Assembly: GCF_029784135.1 (NCBI RefSeq)
Contig: NC_073746.1
Span: forward strand, 282,359,348-282,423,347
Direction of reading: 5' to 3'
Length of the DNA: 64,000 nucleotides
From: Toxorhynchites rutilus septentrionalis
Taxonomy: Eukaryota > Arthropoda > Insecta > Diptera > Culicidae
Made by a program: the position numbers and the translations under genes. Within the stretch, counting starts at the first letter, position 1; every line of letters starts with the position of its first letter. The notes under the pieces were generated by a model. That model ran no database searches. It worked only from the letters and a program-made list of their open reading frames with translations, and was not told where the DNA came from. Shown piece after piece: positions 1 through 12,220 of this stretch.

Positions 1-192
1 ATAGATTGGTTGGCTGGTTTTCGAAAGCACCACCCACAACTCTCTCTTCGTTTCATCAGAAGCAACCTCCACAGCCAGGGCACAAGGATTCGATCGCATT
101 GCACTCGGGAAATTCTACGATTTACTGGAGGACGCACAACAGAAATACAACATTCCACCAGTAACTTCAACGTCGACGAGAATTCAATGATT
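1..192 (+). pseudogene. Pogo/Tigger-like transposase relic
   Basis: The start of the window reads DWLAGFRKHHPQLSLR, and after a +1 shift EATSTARAQGFDRIALGKFY, then FNVDEN in the first frame. This is the end of the CENPB-type DNA-binding half and the NVDE start of the DDE domain of pogo/Tigger-like transposases. At least two frameshifts make it dead. It continues beyond the left edge. Confidence 0.7.
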
Positions 193-2179
193 CCAGTAAC
201 TATCTCTTGTCAATAGGAGAAGCAAGTAAATTGAAAATTATTATCTTCATTTTCAGGTGCAGACCAGAAATTCCAAAGTTCTAGCAATACGGGGAAAAAG
301 GCAGAAGAGCGCTGTAATTCTAGCTGAGCGCTGAGTGCTGAACACGGAATAAAGATCATAGAATCTTCCACAGCAACATAGGCTATTAAACGGCATGTTG
401 CTACTGTCGGCACAATTCAGTTCCTCTACGGGTGGCGGTGGATGGATCCAACGCTATCGATGCCACTAGTGGGTACATAACGGCACAGATATATTTCATG
501 TTCCTACTTTGAGTAACTAAAAATTGCACTTTGATCACATTGTTATATTTTGTACATGCTAACTGAATGAAACCCAATGAAATATACGTGATAGTTGCAA
601 AATAAAATAAACTTTCCTTTTATGAACTTGTTACGTTATTTCCAAGCGAAAACATGCTCAAAAGATTGAATCAACTAACATGGTCATATTGCCCCGCAGT
701 GCTTTCGATTGACGGAAATGGGACACATTTAAAAAAATGTAGATTTTCCACATAAATCTTTTCTAAAGCATATTCATACAATTTACATCGATCAATAAGG
801 TTTCAAATCGTGAGGTTTTAACATGTAGTATAATTCATAAATGTTTCTACTTGGTTTAGGACGTTTTGTTCTTAGGGGGACCATATACCTTACATTTAAT
901 TCATGTAATTAATAATGTCCAATGCACTGATGTTGGTTCGTCCATATTGTTACTACGGCAGCCGCTTGGCGCGCTGCAGTTTGTTTATGTTGTCCTTCGT
1001 ACGTAACGTGCGTAACAAAAACAAAGTTTCTCTGTGTTGAGTGATTTTTTTTTATCCAAAATATATATTTTTATTAAGGCTCATATGGCGTCAACCTGAC
1101 GGGGCCGGGAGTTCAATATTTCGACAATGTTTGCCTTATAACTATGCTAGTAATATGTAACCGATTACTCGCGGTTGGCTCGAGGTTAGTATTACAAGTG
1201 TTTTCGTAATTGTGATGTTGCTGTCTTCAGTGCTCTGTACCTGTGCCCGACACGGGATACTTCCTATTGGGATGCAGCTGACCATTAATTAGCAACGCCC
1301 CCCTAGTCTGTACCCCATATCTAGCGTGATGCGTCTTCTCGACTCGAGGAATCCAGAATAGAATGGTCACTAGCCGGCGCAAACATCAGCTCGTGTAGAG
1401 TTGTCATGAGCGGTACAACCTTTGGCTCTTGTTGAATGATCAGTGGACTGCACAACCTTTGGCCCGTGTATCTGTAAAGAGTGTGTGTATGTATGTATGT
1501 ATGTATGCAATATTTCAAAGAAAGCATAAATTATGAACGGATCAATATGATGACAGTAAACTCAAGCAATAAGAAATGCAACATCTACTTAGATATTTAT
1601 TCATATATTATTCATTTAAAAATAGTGATTTCTAGAATCGGACAAACCGTGATCAATTTTTGGACAAACCATGATCATAATTTCGCTTTGAAGAAAATCG
1701 TTCAAAAACATAAAAATTTGGATAATTTAAACGCCTTATGGTATTATTAGTAACTAGAGACTTGGGGCTTTCAACAAACCCAAACTCGTCTTAAACAGTC
1801 GCTGGGGGCCAGATCTGGAGAATACGTTGGATGCGAAAGCAATTCGAAGCCCAATCCATGCAATTGCAATTTTTTTACAATAACAAAAGTTGCTTCACTC
1901 TCAATGCTGTAACTTACGAACCAATCGACAGATTGCTGTCAAATTTTGACACGTACCCATTGGTGCATTGTGATAGTCAAGTAGATTTTTGCAAGAGGCA
2001 TCATCTAGACGTCAACCTTATGAACTTTTCAGCCGAACTGTTACGTTATAAATATGATTATTTGAACAAAATTGAACGTAGCTAGGTACAGGAGAAGGCT
2101 GGAATACTACTAGTTTCGATTATCCGCAGTAGATTTATATATGTTGAAAATTCCAAATTAAAATGAATACATCGATTTA
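193..2179. other. Gene-free, repeat-derived stretch
   Basis: No coding exon supported. About 900-1060 resembles 62840-62990 (GGCAACCGCTTGGCTCGCTG block), and 1630-1800 resembles inverted 52250-52430, both from the GGACAAACC repeat family. A short (TATG)n run lies at 1486-1508. An 84-codon ORF at 1831-2085 (+) has no family resemblance and no splice or promoter context; I do not call it a gene. Confidence 0.6.
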
Positions 2180-2713
2180 ATATTTAAACATACCGTCGAT
2201 GGAGGTGAGAATAGGTAAAAAACGGAGAAAGTTAGTATTAGTAATATATTGACAAATATTGCGAATATTTTTGAAAGCTGTGTGCCGTTTAATAACAGAC
2301 ATATTTTCACTACTTCCAATGCATGATACTTAACTGTAGTACTTACTAATAGTTATTATTTAATAATTTATCGAAGTTTGAAGCGTAGATAGTCATCAAA
2401 AAAACACCCTAGAAAAATCTCATGCCTCATGCATTATACAGAACTACTAAAATTATAAATATTGGATAGAATGATTCTTTGAGTCTTGCCAGATGAGTCA
2501 TTGCTGAAAAAAAGTTTTTACAGTGGAATTTCAACATTTTCGAAATAATCACTTATTTACGTTGAGTGGGGGTGAGAATGAGTCAAGCATAAAATTGAAC
2601 ATATTCAAAAATTTCAAAATTTGCTGCAAAATTTCAACACTCATTACATCGCCCCTAGACGTGACTTTTTTCAGACCTTTGAAGAGAAAATGGAGGTAAA
2701 TTCTTCGCACATA

Positions 2714-4001
2714 TAGAGTTTGGGAAAAAGAAATGTCGTATTTCTTTTTCTTATCGAAATTTGACGCTTTATTTAACATACTTTCAATTTAAGTCAAATA
2801 TGCGCCGTTTTGTTCGCAAACTTGTTGCCATTTAGAAGGCAACTTCATTATCCCCCCCTTATATCCCCCCCCCCCCCCATTATTTGCGAAAAACTCAGAC
2901 AGTCAGTTTTCGCAAGCCTCTTTTGAGGCCAACTTAGTATCACCAAGAGCGTTTTGCATAGACCGGAAGAGATGATAATCACTTAGAGCCAGGTCCGGAC
3001 TCTACGGTGGGTGCAATAGGACATCCCATCCGAGCTCCCGTAGCTTCTGGCGGGTCATCAAAGATGTGTGAGACCGAGCGTTGTCCTGGTGGAAAACAAC
3101 ACCATTCCTATTGATCATTTCTGGCCGCTTCTGGTCAATCGCCTGCTTCAAACGGTCAAGCTGCTCACAGTAGAGAACCGAGTTGAGGGTCTGGCCATAG
3201 TTGAGCAGCTCATAGTGATTGATTCCCTTCCAGTCCCACCGAACACACATCAAAACCGTCCTGGCCGTCAATCCGGGCTTGGCGATGGTTTGGGCAGGCT
3301 CACTGCGCTTCGACCACGACTTTTTACGCTTTAGGTTGTCGTACGTGATCCACTTTTCATCACCAGTCACCATCTTCTTCAAAAATGGGTCGAGTTCGTT
3401 CCGTTTCAGCAGTGCATCGCACGCGTTGATTCGGTCTAAAAGATTTTTTTCCGTCAACTCGTGTGGCACCCATACATCCAGCTCTTTTTGGAATCCAATC
3501 TTCTGCTTCTGGTTCCAAACGGTTTTATGATCTATACCCAGTTCCTGGCCAATCGAGCGAGTGCTCACATGCCGGTCTACTTGGAAGATTTCAACGATTT
3601 TATCGGTTTCCACGACGAGTGGCCTACCAGTACTGGGTGTATCTTCGACAGCCACTACACCAGAACGAAATCGATGAAACCAACGCTGTGCTGTGCGAAT
3701 CGTTACAGTATCGGGTCCATAAATTACACGAATTTTTTCGGCCGCCTTCGTTGCAGTTTTACCTCGCAGGTAGTAAAAACGTAAAATATGGCGAATTTCT
3801 TGCTTGGTGGACTCCATCTTTGACGCGCTATAACTTGAGACTGAAAAGGACAATCACAACATTGTCGAAACGACACTTGTAGCACAGATTGTCGTCTTTA
3901 AATAGCCGTATAGTATGACCCGATGCGATAAGTACAACACAAGATATGTTTAAGTGTTGCCATATATTGACAATATACGACATTTTTTTCCCCAACCCAA
4001 T
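2714..4001 (-). mobile_element. Mariner element with terminal inverted repeats
   Basis: Imperfect TIRs face each other at 2717-2742 (GTTTGGGAAAAAGAAATGTC) and about 3975-3998, bounded by TA. It encodes a mariner transposase on the minus strand whose last residues (EQNGAYLT) are readable near 2790. A C-rich stretch lies at 2853-2878. Confidence 0.8.
3002..3817 (-). pseudogene. Mariner transposase, nonsense-mutated
   Basis: It starts MESTKQEIRHILRFYYLRGK. Two helix-turn-helix motifs, the linker WVPHELTEKN, the first catalytic block VTGDEKWITYDN and the second HQDNARSHTSLM are intact, of the D,D34D irritans-like type. The frame stops at TAG (3002-3004), where mariners have Tyr in HPPYSPDL. The same frame continues past the stop through ALSDYHLF with the third Asp, and meets another stop at EACEN. 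Transposition-defective copy. Confidence 0.88.
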
Positions 4002-4033
4002 ATAAGGAGAAAAACGTTTCCTTAGCAAAAACT

Positions 4034-4273
4034 TTGAAAAAACCTTATTTTCCATTATTGTCTAAGCCGCTAATAGAAAGTCTTAAAGACAATCAAAAGA
4101 GCAACTTGATTTCGGTATTCAAGGAATGTGGCATTTATCCGATTACTGTGAAGCCGCTACTTAAGAGCATTTCACATGTTCCAAAATTTCCAGAAAGAAT
4201 TGAGAACAGAGGAATCAAGGAGTTTCTCAACTCGAAACGAGATATAGTTCAGTTCAGTTCAGTGAAAAATTAA
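4034..4273 (+). pseudogene. Pogo-like transposase C-terminal fragment
   Basis: The 79-codon frame contains KSNLISVFKECGIYPITVKP, resembling the L-GF-K-GIYP motif at the end of pogo/Tigger DDE domains. No catalytic residues remain. Confidence 0.55.
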
Positions 4274-4877
4274 TACTTTTCAACAATTTTCTGAACACTT
4301 GTTAGTAAATTATTAGAGAACATATCTAAATAATCAGAAGTTCGTTCCATTCTAATTTAAAATGGTTATTCCTCAAAAATTTCGAAAACATCATTTTTTG
4401 ACCCATTCTTACCTCTATCGACGGTATTTAAAACATATGTTTCGATAAGTACGAATTCTAACGAATTTTGTTACACTATAACGGGGAATGTCTGTACTGT
4501 TCGCGATATCTGCGCAACCGCAAGGTTCGGGTTCGACTCTCTATCTAATCTGCGTCCCTGGCACAAATAGTTGTCCCGTGCAGTTTCTCTACTTTGAAAA
4601 AAAGTCTTTTTAGATATGTTATTTTGTGTTATATTTTAATAAATGATTGAGTATATGGTTATAGTATTTGATACCTTAATTTGCAGGGGGAATAATAAAT
4701 AGCTTAGCCTTTTTTTCTGGAACGACTTCGAAGTCATCAAGAAACACGATCACAACGTGTACTTATTCTATTATTTAAACTAAGTACAGCATGTCTCACA
4801 ATAACAATCGCTTGGATCGTCATCATCTGTTCGTAGTCGGTAAAACACAAAAACTGAGTCTACTGACTTACCTCGCT
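4274..4877. other. Glued downstream flank
   Basis: Includes the right end of the pogo-like shell (to about 4440) and the presumed Glued 3' UTR (minus strand below 4878). No canonical AATAAA was seen on the minus strand; AATAAT occurs near 4770. Confidence 0.4.
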
Positions 4878-5338
4878 CTAAACCTTAACGTTGGCTTTGA
4901 ATGCCATCGCCAGTTCGGTCGAAGGAAACACAGCAAAATCTCCATGAGTTGCTCGGTGTGGCTTTCTGTTGAGATATTCATTCATCACTTCATAGGCCAG
5001 CTTTTCCGCCTTGGACTTTATCTGTTGCTGGTTGCGCCTCTGCTCGTTTTCGTAATCGATGATGGACTTGGAGACGTTGCCGTGTTGTGTCCTAGTGGTC
5101 GGAATTTCCGCTCCCTTGACGAGTGACATTATCCAGTCGTGCTTGACCTTGGTGATTTCCTTCTCCAACGCTTCTATGCGTTCATCCTTGGGCGGGGGAA
5201 TGTGCAGTGGTTCCAGATTGGAAAGGATCTTCTTGTACTCGTTCGCCTGTACCTTCAGTCGTTCGGCGCGCTCACCCTTAAAGGCCTTCTTCAGAAGTGA
5301 TAGTTCCTGCGCGATGTATGGCGAACTAGCGGAAATAT
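4878..5338 (-). CDS. Glued (DCTN1): Glued coding exon 9: C-terminus and stop
   Basis: A 461-nt terminal exon after a TTCCAAAG acceptor. It carries [20 protein letters not shown] and the tail ending FKANVKV, then TAG at 4878-4880. The LHIPPP element and the helix around it are recognisable in p150 C-termini. Confidence 0.94.
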
Positions 5339-8300
5339 CTTTGGAAGAAAAGAAAAACATTGAACACTGTAAAAGAAAATGTTTGTAAAATAATAAAATA
5401 CCAAGAGCAGTTGTGGTTTTCAAATCTCCCTTCTTGGAGCTGTACGTTTTCAGTTTATCACGCAGACTACTCTTCTCACTCTCCAGTGAATCGATATCGC
5501 TTTGTAAGTGGTCCATGGTTTCCTCGAATTCTTTCTCTTTTCTGAAAGTGTATCCATATTAGAGAATGTTTAGATAGAACCAACTGTGGTGGCTTGTATA
5601 CTGTTTGAGTCGCTGGCATAATTCATCATATTGCTTTTGCAGCCGTGCCGTGTTCGTTTCATGGTCTTGCTGCAATACAGACAATTTTTTCTCGGCCAAA
5701 TCTTTCCGAATCTGCATTTCGGAAAGTTCGCTTTGCTTGAGTTTCGCGGCCATCTTGAGCTGACGAATTTCCGCCTCCCGATTCTCGAGCGTCGCTGTAA
5801 GGGTTTTGGTTTCTTCCAGCTGCTTTTTAACTGCCTGCGCTCGAAGAATGATTGGTGCCATCGGTTTCTCCTCGGTTTTTAGGTTTGTTCCTGACATGAT
5901 TTCGTACTCGTGATCCAGCAGATATTGTGCCAGCTGGCTCATGTCTGTGCTAGTTTTGCTGAGTACCGAGCGAATATTTTGCGACGGACCCAGATCGTCC
6001 TGCTCGTAGACTTTTTCGCAAGCATTCGATATAATGTCCCACAGTTTGTCGTGGGGAATCGAGACCTCGGTTTCGGGATCAGCGGTTACAATCTGGGCGA
6101 CCTGTTTGGCACTGTAGAACATCACACTCATGAACTTGTTCAAAGACTCCGTCGTTTTCTTCAGGTTCTGTAAAGTGTTCATTGAAAGATTACACTTGGT
6201 AATGGTGACATCCTGGGGTAGTCGGCGTTTGATCAGTTTCAGCTGTTGCTTCACCGATTCCACGTTCTGGATGATGTACTGCATCAGCAACCCGGAATCA
6301 CTGGTCTCGTCACCGCCCTGTGGAGAAATGTAAGACGGAAGTATAAATGTGTGGAGTATAATTCGGAAGTCTGAACAACGTTATGTTTTTCATGTCATCT
6401 TTTGTGTTAAAAAAGATGCACTAGTGGGTAGCCTTTACTGTTTTGTTTTGATTTGAAGAAGTAAGCAGCAGAAATCCATCGAATGTTGTATGCTGCTTTT
6501 CTGACGCAAGCGACAAAGTGTGCGACTGAAGTCCTGCGACGGATGAAGACAATTATTTGGAGGTAAAATTGGACTAATATCCATGTCAGTCTCAAGATCA
6601 ACTTGCCAAATATTTGGGAGCGACTTAACTCACTTACGACCAGCTGTTCGAAAAACAAATAAAATAATTACCTTACTTTTTCAGGGTAGAACTACGGCCT
6701 TCAGTCTACATTTTTAGAAACAGCGAATGCAGCGGTTGTTCTACGGACAATGTGGATAGAAAAAAATATTGCAATTTGAGTTCCGCCCGTTTTCAAATGA
6801 TTGAGTATAAACAAGCTATTCGCGATTTCACAGCATTCATGATTTACGCTAGTGATCATACGGATCAAGACTTCCCAAATGGCCTATCTGAAGGCCGAGA
6901 GTCTATATTAGCTTTTTAAATTGGCCTTTTTAAAAGCTAGAAGCGGATCAACCGGGAAATTTTGAAGTCTCGCCTACTATTCAACATTGCGCTAGAGGGT
7001 GTTATGAGACGAGCGGCGTTTAACTTGCGTGGTACGATTTTCAATAGATGCAGTCAGTTCATCTGCTTCGCTGATGAAGTAGACATAGGACCTGCGAGCA
7101 CTCGGAGTCTTTGAATGATGTGCGTTAACAGGGTGTCGACTTAAAATCCGGAAATAATTTCCCTGGTATTCCCTGATTTTCCAGTAATTTTTTTATTTTA
7201 ATTAAAATCTCTAAATGTATTTTAGCTGTAGCTCCTAAAACATTTAGTTAGCTTAAACAATGAAATTTAAGAACGTCTGTCAATATTTTCCAATAAATAA
7301 ATTGTTTGTGATTTTTAATTGAGTTTAACGACGACTGATAAATGTCGTAAAAGATTTAAAAAAATGGATATACTAATACAGTTCAAAGTTATTTTAAAGG
7401 AGTCTCGAATACTAGTACAGAATGAGACATTTTCATTTTGATTCGGATCAATTTCATGAAACTGTTACGATTTTAACAAAACGCTTTATCTCGTAATATT
7501 TCGGCTCCTTTTTGTACGTTTTGCAAAATTTTCCCCGTTTTACCTCCAGAGATTTCACTTCTGTTTCCCGTAGCCATTTTATTAACTTTGATTCATATGA
7601 CGATAAAAAGAGCTCAACATCTTTATTGATGCTATCCTTCCAAAGTGAAGTATAGCACCATAAACTTGTCGCATAGCACAACCGTTTCCTCCCACATGTT
7701 TTCATAAAAACATTCGCTAATGGAAAAGGCCTCTCAACGTTGAGGTTTCTAATGAGAGACAGAAGACCATTTTGGGTAAAAACTTCCGTAATCAACGACC
7801 AAAATCCGTCAAATATCAAAAAAGCCAATAGTCAAAAGCTTCTCGAATCGTTTTCCCTCCATTTTCTATCGTAATCAATGATGGAAAGATGAATGATACA
7901 TCAACGCAGTGCTTCGCATCTCAGACGAAATTTCAAGATTTCTCAGTCGTAAAATTTTGGCGAATTTTTTCAATCCTTTGATGAACCGTGTAAAATATCC
8001 TTCATTTTGAAAAACCAGTTGCAGCTCGCGTAATATGACCAATTCACGTTTATACCGTCCATCGACTCAAAAAGAAGTTTGTTAAAATATATAATTCCCA
8101 TGCCTTCTTCAAAAGCTGCAAGTTCATTCCTGATGCTTGAGAATGTCCCAAGAACATACATACCTACAGAGAGTCAAACTAGTCAAATACAACTTCTTTG
8201 GTATCATTAACTTTCTAATTACTGCAATAATCAAAATTCTAATTGACGGAATTTCATTTTTTCCAGATTGGTGACGAACTTCCCTGATATTTCCTGATCT

Positions 8301-11300
8301 TCCCTGACATTGTTTGAATTCCCTGATATTCCCTGATTTTCAAGGATTTTCAAGATAGTCGACACCCTGGTTAAGAACCATCCACGAACCACGAGCTCAC
8401 GCAACTCACCGACGAACCCAGTATCTAGAAAGTGGTCAAAGCTAATGATTATGTTGCGAGAATGTCGGACAACTTTTCCTGCAAAAATGGCGTTCATCGG
8501 GAAGAGAGATGCCAGGTTTGAAGACATGTCTTCATTTTGAAGATATTTGACTTACTATGAAGACATTTACTTTTATGAAGACATTATGAAATATGTGAAG
8601 ACATTGCAGTATGGTAGCGTACGTGGATTTTTTAATGATATTATTTCCATAACTTTTAAACTATCGAAAAATATCGTAAGTAGGGCTTTTGTCTCAGTGT
8701 CATTCGCTCACTTTGTCATCAGTGCCACTTTTTTACTTTTGTTCATAGAAATCAACGGATACTTTTGTCTCGGGGTCATTCTCTCGCTTTTTTCATTTTT
8801 TCGTACCATGTGAAGACATTTGAAGAAATTACCTGGTGTCCCTGATCGGGAATCCGACTGGTACGAGACGACAAGGAGTGCAACGAGCAAGGCGAGCAGG
8901 GGTTTTCGCGAAATTGGAGAGGGATAGCCACGAACCGAGGTAATTGGAGAAGAATTGTGTATCAGGCCCAGTTGTAAAGACGTTAAGCCAACATAAATAA
9001 ATAAAAATAAAAAGTTTGGGGTGCAAGGATTTGAGCCATATCTCTTCGCCGGTTGAGCGAAGTTATATGATAAACCTTTCATTCGAAAGATAAAATTGAT
9101 TTATTGTGTTTTATTGACCCCAAAAACTGTTTTCTCACTCGGCTTTCAGAAAGGCCATTTAGAAAGCTTCGCTGACGTTGCCATTTGGTCGCTAGTTGAA
9201 TGACTGATAAATTGTGAATGATTTATTGGTGAATATTTTTCCGACAAATTAATTAATATTCGTGAATCCGAGCAATGTTTCCGGGTACAAATCAAAAAGG
9301 TGGCGTCGATGTATAGCTCATTTCAAGCCGGGTGTGAAGCAGGTATTTTTAAGCGGTGAGGTCTGAGTTCTTCGGTGGAAAATTGAAGGTGAAAATTTGT
9401 TCCACGGCGGTTGTAATTCTGAGTGTTCTTTGGAGCGTTGGAAATGTGATTTTGCTAGGAGCTACTGAAAAACCACTTGGATATTCAATAAGTTCATTAC
9501 TTCAGTAACACTTTAGATAGCGAGCTATCAATAGCACATGTTAATCACAGCAAATCAGGAAACTGGTCACGATTTTATTAAATAAAGTTGACGTCAATAA
9601 CTTTTTTCGCTACGAACGAATTCTGATGATTTGCATACCAATCGAAGCAGAAGTACCCTAAGCTCTGTTAAATCTTTAACAGAGTTTTTTCCACGTACAT
9701 ATAACTCATCATAACAGGAGAACGGCTGATCAGATCTGCGTCGTCCATATATTTTTCTTGACCCAAATTAGAATGATAGATGTTTTGTCAGACAAATTAC
9801 ACTCTCGGGGTCTACCGCCTCTATTGAATAATATGTTATATAACTTGCTTTGTGAGAAACATTTGAATTTTTCTCACGGAGATTCGGCAGTCGGGTCCTT
9901 ACATGGGCCTCCCTCAGGGCTCCTGTTTAGGCCCCCTTTTATACAACTTCTATGTAAGCGACATTGACAATTGCCTTACAAAAAATTGCAGCTTAAGACA
10001 ACTTGCAGATGATGGAGTAGTGTCTGTCGTAGGATCAAAAGAATCCGACCTGCAAGAACCCTTACAAGATACTTTGAACAACTTTTCAACCTGGACCATT
10101 GGGCTAGGGATCGAATTCTCCATGAAGAAAACAGAGATGGTGGTTTTTTCTAGGAAGCATAGACCAGCAAAACCAAAGCTTCAACTTTTGGGTAAACCGA
10201 TCATTCATGCTATGTCATTCAAGTATCTTGGGGTATGGTTCGACTCCAAATGGTACTTGGGGGGCCCATATTAGATATCTGAGTAAAAAATACCAACAAA
10301 GAATAAACTTTCTCCGTACAATTACCGGCACCTGGTGGGGAGCCCATCCCGAAGATCTTATAATGTTGTATCGAACAACTATTCTCTCAGTGATGGAGTA
10401 TGGCAGTTTCTGTTTTCAATCAGCTGCCAAAACACACCTCATTAAACTCGAGCGAATTCAGTATCTTTGTCTCCGTATTGCGTTGGGATGTATGCCCTCA
10501 ACGCATACCATGAGTCTCGAAGTTTTGGCAGGCGTACTCCCCCTAAAAGATCGCTTCAATTTATTATCTCTTCGGTTCCTCATCCGGTGTAAGGTTATGA
10601 ACCCATTGGTGACCGGAAATTTTGAGCAGCTGATCGGGCTAAATTTTCATTCTGGATTCATGACTTCATATCATGAATTCATCTCCATGCAGGTTGATCC
10701 TTCTTCGTATATTCCCAACCGTGTTTGTTTTCCTGACTACATCAATTCCTTTGTACATTTTGATCTGTTCATGAAGGAGAAAATCCATGGAATTCCAGAT
10801 TATCATCGATCGGGGATCGTTCCTACGATCTTCAATGCAAATTATGGGCGTATCAATTGTGATAATATGTACTTTACTGATGGGTCCTCTATGAATGAGT
10901 CCACAGGATTTGGAGTGTTCAACGAATTTTTAGCACCTCCCACAGTCTTCAGAATCCTTGCTCAGTGTATATTGCTGAATTGGCAGCAATACACTGGGCG
11001 CTGGACAGCGTCACCTCACGACCTGTTGAACACTATTACATTGTAACGGATAGTCTTAGCTCTGTCGAAGCTATCCGTTCAGTGAGGCCGGAAAAGCACT
11101 CGCCGTACTTCCTTGAGAGAATACGAGAAATTTTGAGTGCTTTAACCAGACGCTGTTATGTCATTACCTTTGTCTGGGTCCCTTCACATTGCTCAATTCC
11201 GTATAATGAGAGGGCTGACTCATTGGCAAAGGTAGGTGCAATTGAAGGCGATATTTATCAGCGTCAAATCGCCTTCAATGAATTTTATTCTTTAGTCTGT

Positions 11301-12152
11301 AAAAATACCATCGCTAACTGGCAACGTAAGTGGAACGAAGATGAATTGGGTCGGTGGCTTCACTCGATTATCCCTAAGGTTAGCCTCAAACCGTGGTTCA
11401 AAAGTCTGGACTTGAGTCGGGACTTTATTCGCACCTTTTCTCGACTCATGTCCAATCACTGTTCGTTAGACGCGCTACTCTTTCGTTTTAATCTTGCCGA
11501 TGGCAATATCTGTGCTTGTGGCCAAGGTTACCACGACATCGAACACGTTGTTTGGTCGTGCGAGGTGTATCTTGTTGCCAGATCGAATTTAGAAAACTTT
11601 CTTCGGGCCAGAGGAAGACAGCCCAATGTGCCGGTGAGAGATGTGTTGGCTCGGTTAGACCTTGATTACATGTCCCAAATATATGTCTTCTTAAAAGTTA
11701 TCGATCTTCGTGTGTGATTGTCCTTATATCCTTATATTCTCCTTTTCCTTTTCCTTCGCGAGAAATCAAATCCCTTCTTACTAACAATAGAATAAGGTGA
11801 AATGTAAATACATATTAGATATAAGATAGGCTTAAGAATTGAGTATGATGAATGTGAGTGTGAACACTGTCAACATATCCTTATATCCCTTCCTTTTCCT
11901 GAAAAATGTCACCCTTCTAAACTCGAGCAAAACGCGAGTAATCGGTTCTCTACTTCATTAACATTAGAATTAATGAAAAATGTTTATATATACTTGTAAC
12001 AATACAGATAGGAGTTTGGCTCCTTTAAACTTATGTAACTGAGCCTGTAAAAATAAACGATTTAATAAATAAAAAAAAAGAATGATAGAACTTTGGAGGA
12101 TATTTGAAATAAATAGGAAAAATGGAAAAAAAATACTATGCATGTCTATATA

Positions 12153-12220
<68 letters not shown>

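Larger units (their letters stand above)
2180..4440. mobile_element. Pogo-like DNA transposon shell, split by a mariner
   Basis: The ends are inverted copies: TACCGTCGATGGAGGTGAGA near 2187 matches TCTTACCTCTATCGACGGTA near 4408 in reverse. Inside, 4034-4273 (+) encodes LISVFKECGIYPITVKPLL, the C-terminal motif of pogo/Tigger transposases. The mariner at 2714-4001 sits directly before that fragment, so most of the original transposase is gone or displaced. Boundaries approximate. Confidence 0.6.

Noticed and set aside
1831..2085. 84-codon plus-strand ORF
   Set aside because: No known motif, no promoter or splice context, and inside repeat-rich DNA.
3068..3882. Plus-strand ORFs over the mariner
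   Set aside because: Shadows of the minus-strand transposase.
4500..4600. Possible third SINE head (GGTTCGGGTTCGACTCT)
   Set aside because: Box B-like only; no box A at the right distance and no matching body.
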